A DNA stretch of 27,444 nucleotides from Botryllus schlosseri (Eukaryota > Chordata > Ascidiacea > Stolidobranchia > Styelidae), in the NCBI GenBank assembly GCA_000444245.1, contig ATSW01007521.1, forward strand, positions 1-27,444, read 5' to 3'. Shown here one piece after another: positions 12,801 to 24,800 of this stretch. Every line of letters starts with the position of its first letter. The stretch's first letter is position 1. Below the pieces are notes generated by a model. The model saw only the letters and a list, made by a program, of their open reading frames with translations, did no database searches and was not told where the DNA came from. The position numbers and the translations under genes were made by a program.

Positions 12801-15800
12801 TTTTTTCCGTATTATATTAGAATTAGAATTATGGCTACAAAATTGTTCGCGAATTATATTAGAATTAGAATTACTAAATTCACAAAAGAAATATTGCAAA
12901 AACCAAGTTCGGTTACGTCAATTCTGGGTTCAATATCAGTTTCCCCAAATTCGATTAGAATTATACCTACACCGTTTTTTCGAAGTAGATTTCAATTAAA
13001 TTTACTGAGATCAAAAAAGAAACACAACAAAAAGAAAGTTCAGTTCATACCAATTCTGAAAACATTCTCATAAGCACGAGAAACAAATTACGCCGAGCTT
13101 GGCTGGCTACGCAATACACACTACACAGTCTGCTCTCCTGTAGCATTTTCAGGATACCAGAAATTACACCAGATTTATCTGGTTGTCAGAGTCTGCGATG
13201 TACAAGTCCACGTCAACAAGACTTGATGATGCATAAATATACAAATATGATGCTTACCCTTTCAATAACCCTACCTAGAGCACAAAACTTGTTGTGTGAT
13301 TAGCGGCACTCTGATGATTTTACTACAATTATTAATATTAACAAGCTGCCAATATTCTTCTCATATCTTACCTTGTACATCAAGCTTTGCCTCGGATACA
13401 TCCTTGCCAGCTTGAAACGCGTACTGGCCGGAATCTGCGGCCGTGCAGTCCCGTATCGAAAGCGTATGTTTATACCCTTCCACGTTTGTAGAAATTCTGT
13501 CGGTGTTCTATGCAAGGGAAGGTATCCGTTAACAGGAGTGGTTAAAGCAGTCAGACCTGCTACAGCAGTGGGAATAGTCCAAGTAACGCTGTAAATGTCT
13601 ATTCAATTACAAGTATTAGTAGCAATTACGAATGAATGTAAAATCTACTTCGAGAAGAATACGAAGTTCTGAGAAGTATTTAAGTAGGTAGTTTCAAATT
13701 GTATATTTGGTCGATGGGTTGCGTATATTGTTAGCAGTGAATCCGAGATGATCGGCTTGCCGTTTTGAAAATTGCGTAACGGCTAATGACCAATGACACT
13801 AAAAATTGGTTCAATTTTCCGAAATATACTTATTTGCTGCGATACTGGAGCTCTTTCGACCAATTACCATGACAATTTAATTCCTAAATCGAATGCAAGC
13901 GTATGTCAAAACTACGTTAAACCTCGCAAAAGCCAAATATATAAAAGTGAGCACGGTCGTCGTAAATGAGGTATCGGTAATCTTGAGCGCATACTATGGT
14001 ATTCATTTAGTAAAATTACCTTTTCTATTCTACAGCTACACCTCACGAATCGAAAAGGAGTCTACAGATAAAATTTATCTATCCCCTTACCTGAATCCTA
14101 GTTCCGTTCTTAGTCCAGCAGTGCATATTCGAGGTAATATCCGGGTGCGATACCGTACATTCGAACACAGCAGTTTGCGTTTCTTTAATCGTAACCGGCT
14201 TAATTTGGGATTTGATGCTGACCGCCTGCACCGTTAACCTTCCCGATGTCTTAGATCTACCAGCGTGGAAGGTATACTCGCCCGAATCATCCTCGCATAC
14301 GTTAGCGATGGTGAGCTGATGCACGCGCCGTTCGCTTTGTATCTAAACACCGCAAGCCGTCAACTATACAGTTCACAAACTATACATAAAATGGGGATGT
14401 GGAGATTAACGGGTGTGCAGACAAGTTAACATGTCGTAACGCTTTAGTAGATCAGGCTCGTTACGCCGGTGGCAATGTTGTGTACTGTCATTTAAAAATA
14501 TCCATGGAGTTTTCTATTACTATATAACATTGATTCAAAAAGCCTTCATTTGTATATGTAGATTGAGGAGCTTCTTGGAAGTACGCCATAACAAAAATAG
14601 TCCACTTTCGCAACTTCCACAAATCGAAGCACCTGGAATTTTTCAGATGACTGCAGAGCCACGCCGTCTTTCGTCCAATACCCAGTGATTCCATCGTTGT
14701 CGACCTCGGCGGTGAAAGTGGCGAGTCTTTTCTCCATGATATGCTGGTCTTGAAGCTCCCGGACAATATCGATTGCTATAATAAAAGACAGACACTGATA
14801 AACGACACAAATTCACCGACACAATACAGATATCAGAAGATATACCGAATAAATTTTGTTTAAAATAGTAGATATGTCGATTATTTCAAGTCTTTATTTT
14901 GTAAGTCAACAAAGGAACCCATAGTATACATTTAAAGCAGAGTCGGGGCCAGACAGATTTATGGCAGTATATAAAATACTATAGCAGATAAATTTTACTG
15001 CCATGCCTACTATAATACGTTGATACGATGCAAATTAACACAAGAATATGCCCATACAATGGATTTAGTCTAGTCTAGTAAACATCTAGTCCGGTGGTTC
15101 TCAACATTGTCGGATCGGGGATAGGCATAGCTTCACAACAAACGTTACGGGCCCGGTAACCTTCAAAAATCGAAATTTAGGCAAAAATGTAATTCCGAAA
15201 ATGCGTATGCATCTCAAAAGCGAATGCGGTATCTTAAACTTCAGCTAAATGCAAAATTGGCTGCAACATATGTGATATCACAAGTGTAACACGTGGTTCT
15301 GTCGAAGTTCTCTGCAATGCGAAGTCTTGATAAAACCACGAAATTGATTTAAGGTTTGTTACGATACGAATACATTATTCAATTGCAGTTCGAAGTTCAG
15401 CACCTCCGAGAGTCTTTTTCAAATCAAAATTTCGTGTTTAATTTCTCCAATAAACGGACAAGCGACAAACTCATTGCATACTGCGATTGAGATATAGCAT
15501 TGCGATATATTTGGAGAAGTTGACACTTCTACTAGCCAATAATAAATGTATCGATGAGCAATTTTTCAGTAAGCTTTCACCTTCAACATAAATCCTTCCA
15601 GAAGATTTCGCGGACCCGGCCACGAAGCTGTAAGCCGCCGCATCGCTCTGTGAGACATTGCGCACGGTGAGGGTGCATTTTCGTCCGTCCTTTCCTATAA
15701 CGTACTTCACGTCGTCGTGTTTGATCTCGGCGCCGTTACGCTCCCATTTTACGTTGTCGATGCTTTCCTGAGACAAGTCCACGGCGAAGACGGCGTCGGT

Positions 15801-18800
15801 AGCGTCCGTGACGTGGATGTTACGCAGCGCTTTGCTGAGTTTTATACCTGTGAAGACCAGCGGTATATCGGATTTGGACAACTTGAAGTTCGATTAGAAA
15901 TCGAATTATATCGACACAGTTTCTTCAAAATTACATTTGAATTTAAAAAAACGGAATTAGCAAAAGCTTGGAAATAAACTTCAAGTCCAAATTCGAATGA
16001 AATACAATAAAAATGTAGTTCATTTTATATCGAATCAGAGTTTATTATCGTAAGCATGAGAATGACATATGTCTGTAGACCGACCTTTGCTCGTTGCGCA
16101 ATATACAGTACTCCTGTTGCATTTTCATAGCAACCATAAATTAGGTAAGAATAGATATATAGAAACATCTCACAAATTAGATTCGAATTGGATTATGGGC
16201 ATTTGGCTAATTTGCATTAGTATAATTAGGAAAAAGTGCATAAATGCCAATTCTTAATGATGTGCAGCCAGCAATATTGGTTTCCAATATAGCTTATAAT
16301 CTGGTACGCTTGGGCAAATATCGAGGGGCCTAAAAGGTGGGCTAAAAACGTTGACATATGCATATGCAAATGTGAGTGAATAACTTTGATACAATTTATT
16401 CAATAGCCCGTTGTATCTCAGGCTGAGTTGATACATTGTTATGTATAGTCGGAAATCGAACTTTTGTCGCCATCGCCGTCACTGATTCTAATGAGAATAT
16501 TAGGCTTGCAAATACTAGAAGTCTATATGCGCGGACATATAAGCTTAGATCATAAGGTTCCCTACCTCTTGTTAAAATTATAGGCTACCGCTACGTATTT
16601 CACAGGGTCATTAGTAAAAGAGTCACTAAATGGTTTTTCAGTATCACAGTCGTAAAACCAAAAGAATATACCTTCAACCTCTACATGACAGGTTGATTTC
16701 GCGGTGCCGAGTTCAAAAGTATACCCGCCAGCGCGGTCTTGATCGACATCCCTCACAATCAACACATGTTTACGTCCATCTATCCTGTATTCGTCTTTAC
16801 AATCCCGACTGTTGAAGTCGATATCTGTTCCGTTTCTCTTCCAAGTCCCTCTAACACCGCTCGTGATAACTTCGCACTCCAAAGCCAAGTCCTGCGTTTC
16901 GACTATTCTGGCGTCGTGCAGAGGCTTAGTGATGGAGGCTCCTTGTACGGTAACGTGGCACGAAGACGATTGAGTTCCCGCCTTGAATTCGTAAACGCCT
17001 TGGTCGTCGACTGTCAGGTTTCGGATTTCGAGAAAGCGATACACGGAGTCGGATCCGAAGATGAATTTATCAGACTCGGAGCCCTGTAAGTATACGCGAC
17101 ATTAGTATATGGTTGTCTGCGCACCGGGCCTGGATGTATGACCAACAATTCACTATTCAAAAGATTTGTTGATCTGAGCATACAAGCATATGTGTTAAAA
17201 GTAGAAGTAATGCCCTAAATGTATCTACTCAAGTACATTCCGAAAAAGTAGAAGTTGAAGTAACATCTAACATTTCTATATAATCTATATAATATATCTA
17301 CACCCACGGAACACGAAACAAGAATCTACCTCAGACTTACACCACGTACAAAATCAAACAACATTTTAATCCAAATGATATAATTTTGAGTTGGTCCGTG
17401 TAACACCTTTTGAGTGTGAATAAACACTCTTTTTGCAAAGAGTGTTGTTGCTGACGAGTGTCAGCCGAAAATCTGCGAGTTTGTTTCAATATGAAGGTAT
17501 TATTCAATTGCATAAGGTTAAATAGACAACAAATTCTATCCCCTAACCTGCAATTGAACTCCATCTTTCCACCAAGTCCCATCCACACTGTCATGCGAAA
17601 GCTTCAATTCCAGCTTCACAGTTTTGGTCTCCGCCGCGTCCACGTCACGTAGCGGGCTTACGATATGAATCGGCAGCACGAACAGTTTAGCTTCCGTACC
17701 GGTACCGCTGCCGGTCACGTACGAATAACTTCCCGCGTCGTCCGAAGTTACGTTTGTCAGAGTCAGCAGTTGGGTTGTTCCTTTGGTTTCGATGACGCGT
17801 TGGTTTGTGTTGGTGATGATTTGACCGTTGTGTAGCCATTGGCCGTCGAAGTATCCCGGTACGTCCACTGCGCATTGCAGCACTATAGATTGGGATTCTA
17901 GCACGTTTTCGTCGCGTAAAAACCCGGTGACTTTAATTTCTGGAAGGAAAACGCGATTTAGCGGATATTTTAGGTCATTGTAAATATACATCATTGGTGC
18001 AAATAGAGTATTATCAATTGTACTGATTCAAATCGAGAAGTCGAACAATATTCTTTTCAAGTAATGGAATTATACCCTTTCTTTCAATGAGAGACATATT
18101 ATATCAACGGGAATTATAGTTTCGATACTTTCTCCTGCTGCGACAAAGTGCAATTATATAAGTGCGGTCGCAAAATACCAAATTATCTTTAATTTGATGT
18201 ATTTCAGCTATGAAGAATGATGATGTTGGTCCTTATCGTTGTAATAATAGAAAGTTCGCAGTAGCTTAATATGGATAACATGTATTTTCATAAATATAAT
18301 CTTTGCTACGGCTACGCAAAATCGCACTTCCTCGAAACACAACAATCTCCAGGAATCCATACCTTGAACTACCAGCTCAGCCGTAGTCTCGTTACTCCCT
18401 GCTTTCATGGAGTACTGTCCCATATCGCGCGCTCGGCAGTTCAATATAGTCAGTGTGTGAGTTTTCAAATCGGACGATATAGAAATCCTACAAGGCAAAT
18501 GAAAATGACATTGCACATTGCAGCAGAGTTGACAACTGGAAACTATTCAGCTATTCCAAATTAGATTAGAAGTAGAATTACTGCTACACCTTTTTTCCGA
18601 ATTAGATTAGAACGGGGCCTACGATAACTTATCGTATAAGTTATCGTAGGCCCGATTAGAATTAAAAATACTGAAACTCCGAATTAGACTAATCATATAA
18701 CTAGAAATATCGAGTTTTCAGAGTCTTCACGAATGTAACTGCGAAATTGGCGGGTATACCAACCTTTCAGATTCCGTTAACGCAATTCCGTCTTTGAACC

Positions 18801-21800
18801 AGTAACATTTTGCTCCAGACAGGGAAAGTTTAGCTACAAAATTCACAGTGTTGCCTGCGAAGGCGGTCTGGTCCGATAGAGTTNGACACGANATTGCATG
18901 GTAAAGCTTTGAAAAGCAATAATCTCATAACACAGCGCGATTATTGCGAGAGGCGGATTGACTTACTGGTAACGCTGAGATACATAGATGTGGCATCGCC
19001 GTTATATACAAATTCGTAGACGCCCTCGTCTTCGATCGTTAGGTCGTTGATGTAAAGCCGACGTTTGTGGCCGACACTGTTGACTTCATACTTACCAGTT
19101 GGCTGTGAAAGTAGATATGCAATTTGCAATAGCCGTAATACCTCAGTGAAAGCCTGTTAACGGGATACTATATGAGTATTATCAAGGACGCATAAGAACT
19201 CACGACAATAAAAGAGGGCGATTTGCGAAAAAAGAGCAGATTTGGGTGTCCTCGGAGGACATATCGGGCTTCTTGAAAAAATAAAAGTACAAATCCTTAT
19301 AAAAGAAGACATACGGTATCCCCCGTATCAATAAATAGCGCTAATAATATATCAGAATCATAGTATAAAATTACTATCGAATTTGAAGAATTTTTGTGGG
19401 ATAACACCATGTCTCTTGGCGTGAAAATATAGAAATAATACAGAATCTTAAACGAACTCTTGAATTAAACAATATCTGTATGTATATAAAAACGAAACAC
19501 GCCTCGTAACTGTAGATAAATAGCACTAATATAATTTAATCACAATTATACATTAGAAGCAGCATATTGAATGCGGCGAGCTTGTGCAGGACGACATCAA
19601 GTTTTTTGGCCCGACAAGAGTAATATTTACGATATCCAGCCCCGGGCTTACCGTTAGCACGACGCCATCTTTTATCCAAGTCCCGGCGACGTCCTCGTGG
19701 GAAACGGTTACTTCGCAGCGCGCTTGGAATCCCTCGCGTGACGTCATATCAGACAGTCTGGACGTGATCATACGCGGAACAGCTGCGCAAAGGGATGCAG
19801 GAATTTAAAGGGAAAGAACGCAATAGTTGCGTGTATATTTGTAGACGCTGTTCAATATGTTAAGCCCCACAGAGTGGTATCATGATTATGGTTGGGCGCA
19901 ATGATTTGGAGCACTTGAATGCGAATCGAAAATCGATTGTACTCATTCGAGTCGTGTAGTGAGATACAATTTCTACATTATTATCAACGGTAGTTATTGT
20001 TTGGATGGTTTTTTTTTCAGACCATCATCGGCTGTGTCGCTGCATCCAAAACATACAGTACAAATGTACGGGCGATGATGTAAATGACAATTCCCGTGAA
20101 GCCGCGATCAACTTCACATTACTGACCAACTGATAGATACACAACTCCCGGTCGTTACGCTTGGGCAAGCAGTGCCTCTTTTAAGGAGCATTCGAAAGGT
20201 AGCGTAATTGGTAGTGCTATAGCTGGCGACCCCAGCGCTGAATTTTAATATATGTGGCCGTGATCGAAAGCTAGTCTCGAACTGATTCCGATTATACAAA
20301 TTCAAATCCTGGCAGGGCAATGGTACCACCTCAAAATATCATTCAAAGTCAGAAATTTGACATTGTTGCAAGAATGGAAGCGCCGCAACAGAACGAATTT
20401 AACAATGACCAATTTCAGCCCGTGATCGTTCGGAACAAAGCCTGTTTTCAGACTTTGAGGGATGTTTCGAGGCGGTTCTATTGCCCTAAAAAGATTTTAA
20501 TTTGTACTCACGGAATCAGTGCGACACTAGCTTTCTATTATAACCAGTTATATTAAATTTCAGCGTTCGGGCCGCCAGCTATAGCACTACTAGTTACGCA
20601 ACTTTTAGATTGCTCGGCAATAAGAGACACTGCTTGCCCTAGCGTAACGACAGGATTTGCGTATCTATCTGCAGTTCAGTAATCTATACATCCACTCGCA
20701 CTGCCACAATGTGCATGAAAGAGGCATTGTCGTAAAACTAACAAATTATCTTCAGGTGATGTAGAAGAGGCATTATGTCCTTTGTGGTATGGCTACATAT
20801 TTCTATTTTCCACATCATCCACACTATGGTAATTTTGATAGAGAAACATATAGTCAGCACGAAAGATACAACAAGTAAACACACCTTCGACCACAAGATC
20901 AGCGCGAGACTGTTTGTCATCCTGACCCACGACCACGCAAAAATAAGACCCCGCGTCCGACATTTTCAAATCCGTTATCCTCAAAAGGTGATGTTTTCCC
21001 TCGCAATTCATGCGATATTTGCCGCCGTCTTTCAACACGGTCTCGTATCCGGCCGTGTCTCCTTTGGTTCCGGCCGTGGTGCGCCATTCTACTTCCACGT
21101 AAGGTTCGGAAAGGGAGCACTCGAATATGCAGGAGCGGTCGTTTTCTTTGCAGATTACGTCCTGCATGGGCTCGGTGAATCGGAGAACGTCTGGCGCTGG
21201 ACAGAAAAGAGAAGGCGTTTGCATTACACTTGAAACAGTGGTAAAATCAAACCAGATTGTTTAGTTAAAATTTTGTTACAAATCGATGCTGAGGGTTGGT
21301 CACCCAGCTGTTACAAATGTAAGGCTGGGCTCCACGAATCAGAGTTCATTATCAATTACAATGATCTGGGTCGATTAGCGAGCGTCCAGTTGTTCGAGTA
21401 ACGAAAGTTGTCTATACGAGTGATTCTCAACCGACGGTCACCGGCAAGTTTCCTGCCGGTCCGCCAAATCTCTTTTCCAAAATGCAAGAAGTTAGACGCT
21501 TGTCCATTAATTAGAAATAAAACATCAACATTTTATTTGATTTAGAAGTATTTTTCTGCATGATGTCGTAATAGATAGTTATCGTCTACTTTACAGGTAC
21601 GTCACAGTGTCGCAAGTACTGTACGAAACTGTTGACAAGTAGCACACAGAACTAGTTCGATGCAGCTGACTGGATAATCCCTAAGTATCATATCGCTCCT
21701 GCCTGTATTTCATTTTGCAATGTAATTTTTACTCAATAAAAACGGTCTCTCTGTCTCTCTCTCTCTCAGTTTCGTACAAGTTGTATGTGAAAGCTACGAA

Positions 21801-24800
21801 GACTGTTAAACAAACTTCGTCAAATTCCGACAGTGCAATTAAGCGACACTTATATCACATTAGAAGCAATAGCAAACAGCAAAATCGCATTTCTCTCAAA
21901 GGATACCGAACAATCATAATATAGTTGGTGGTCATTAACGCGAGCGGCGTCTTGCAGAAATTTCAAGAGAACCACGTATGAATATCTGATATCAAAAGGG
22001 CAGCATCGCATGAAATTTCCAATATTACGTTGAATTTGCATACATTTGTCGTACTTAAATTCAGTGTTAATTTAGATTTTTGAATGTTCACCGGCTCGCG
22101 AGGTCAACAAGGCTGACAACCACTGGTTTGCAACGCCTTCATATCGATTTTGCGCACCAAACATTCAATCTTTGAAATCAAACATTTTCGCAGAAAACTA
22201 TTCCATTTTTGGATTAGTAAGGAGAATGAAATCATTCCCACCTTGTACCAGCAGAAATCCTTGACTACCAGCTTCACCAACCGGATTCCTCACGACCACG
22301 GCAACCGTGCCCGATTCCTGCCGGCTAGCATTTCTGACAGTCATTTCCGAAACGTAATCCTGACAGTTTAAGGTGGTATTGTAGAAGGATTACATTCAAG
22401 TTACATACTATTACAAGACGATAGCAAACCTCAATCAGCATGCAAGAGAATCTGTCAGAGTTTTGAATCGCCATGCCGTTGATAAACCAGATCACTTCTG
22501 GTCTAGGTTTGCCGTAAAAGCGAACGGCGAACCTCGCTTCTGTGCTTTCGACCACGGTCGCGTTTCGAATGTGTTCCAATATCATAGGAGCTTCGGTGTC
22601 CTCTGCATAGTCGACCTGAACGTATGATATATGTTTCATGCGAGTAGGACATCGTAAAAGTGGCGTATCGCACGGGAATCTACTTTTCCATTGGCTGGTC
22701 TTTGGCTCCGAATTCCCCGCGCGCAACCTCCCCCCGCCCAACGCAATTTCGCAAAAACCTTGCCCAGTTATGCCCACAACAATATACCGCGGTTATAATT
22801 CCTAATCTCAGGCTGCTGTCTGTGCCCAATTGCTGAATAGCAGAGTTCGAACCATATTCCTAACAGCAGACTTGGACAAATAAAAGACAACTAAAAAATG
22901 TTCATCTTTTCCAAATTGGATTAAAATTAGCATTTCTCCAAATGTGCTTACAATTAGAATTTATGAATTCGCAAAAGCTTGGAAATTGTATTAACTTACA
23001 AATTAAAAAGAAATACAACAAAATTCAGTTAAATTCATATCAAATCAAAGTACGGTACATTTACATTAATGTACAGTTGTCATGTAGAATTTTCAGAAAG
23101 CCCAGATACTAGATTAGCATTAAAGTTTGAGCATATAGAGACATTTGACAAATTACAGTAGAATTAGATTACCGGCATATCGCCCCAATTAGTCAGTTCA
23201 GACAGCCAGAATTATCTAGCTGTCCAAGTCTGCTTTAGAGATCTAACCTTCGACCCAGCGCGTATGTGGTACCACATAGTTGATCGAATACCCGAGCTAG
23301 CAATAAGAAGTGACCAATCGCACTCCGTTGCCTACGTTAATGGACCTGACCATTCATCCAATAGATATCCTTATGGCGGAACATGGCTTTATTGACATCT
23401 AACACACAGCGACTATATCACATCACAGAATACCAGCATGACAGAGCAAGCAGCGTTTATAGAAGATATACAGAAAGCGAGCTAAATAGTCAAAATGCAG
23501 ATTTGCGTAATAAGATGTGTATGATCCAAAAAGTATATAGGCTTAACATCGAAAAACCGTAATTTTGTAAATGCTGATACCCGACCCATAGTGCTACACG
23601 CAAAGTTAATACTGGCAATGCAATTTCTAAGAGGTATCGATTCATACGATACTGACACGTATGTAAGTTAATATTCATTAATCTAAACACAGGGTGATGC
23701 ATGCGAAATGAAACGATAGCACTTATCAGAAAGTCGTGACTATAATAAAATATCCTTTGATTTTCCAGTTAAACATATCATCTCAATAACATAACCAAAG
23801 CCCGGTTCGCGTAACGTAGTTTCTTGCGGGTTAATTTGAATATATATGTAGCCTGTAGTATATGTATAATATATGATATATCTGTAGTACCGTTGACATT
23901 ATAACTATGATACTGCTGCTGTAATTAACCATGCCAAATTACACGTAAGGTACCAATAGGTAACCAGCAGAATAGAACCAAAGAAAGGGGTCACTGAATT
24001 TCTTCACGTATCAATATATAGTAAGCCAGGCACGATCAATAAAAATAGTTTACACTATATATTGGATATTGACAATAAAACAGAATCGAATTATATATTC
24101 ATATTGAAACAACCCCGAATTCGTCAGGGCTAATCTTCAGCAACTAGTAGAGATTTGACCAGAAAATTGCATATCAACAATACTATCACCAAATACGACT
24201 AGTTGTTGACTATTATCTCTGACGAGTGTCAGCCAACACTATCCAGGTTTATATCAATATGAATATGTTCTGTACGTCCAAAAGTCTCTTAAAACAGAAT
24301 GGAAGAGTGTCACATTCAATTTCAGCAGCATGCGTCTATTTATCTACTGTACACAAATACGATATCATGCAACATTAAAATACGTCACCGTTCAATTTTC
24401 GGGAAAGTGTATGCATACACTTGGCTTCCGAAAGAAGAGTGTGATTCTTTATCAGATAAAGTGAACGTAACATGTGATTGTATATAATAATCAGGCAAGG
24501 TTTGTGCGAGAGTGCAATGTGCGAGTGCTCGTGTGTCAGTCGTGCTTGGCGGTGATTATTTGGTAACCTTGTCGGTTTGAAATCCGCCGACCGTTTCCCG
24601 CGGCCTGTCCAGCCAAGGGATCGATTCTTTGTCGTCTTTTTCTTCGTCCCAGTGCGTTAAGCTGCTGCGCGTGTCCCGGATGTGTTTAACATACTGCCGA
24701 TCACGAAATTCACTCGGCTGTAAAAAGGCACATCGGGCCCGGCTATAAAAAGGTGCGTGCAGCGACTGTGTGGCGACCCCGTGGTAAGTATTTTGACAAA

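Noticed and set aside
18615-18653. loxP-like recombinase site
   Set aside because: The arms share ATAACTT and CGTATA with loxP, but in a different arrangement: there are two extra bases between them, a 3-bp loop instead of an 8-bp spacer, and GC-rich outer arms. Resemblance is superficial.
20775-21233. Plus-strand ORF of 152 codons, the longest on that strand
   Set aside because: It lies exactly opposite the I2 exon and has no domain; it is a shadow.
23230-23300. Ig exon end (VEG before GTTAG) or a tRNA gene
   Set aside because: Only about 15 codons are open and they lack an Ig pattern. The B-box-like string has no correctly spaced A box or cloverleaf; it fits a decayed repeat end.
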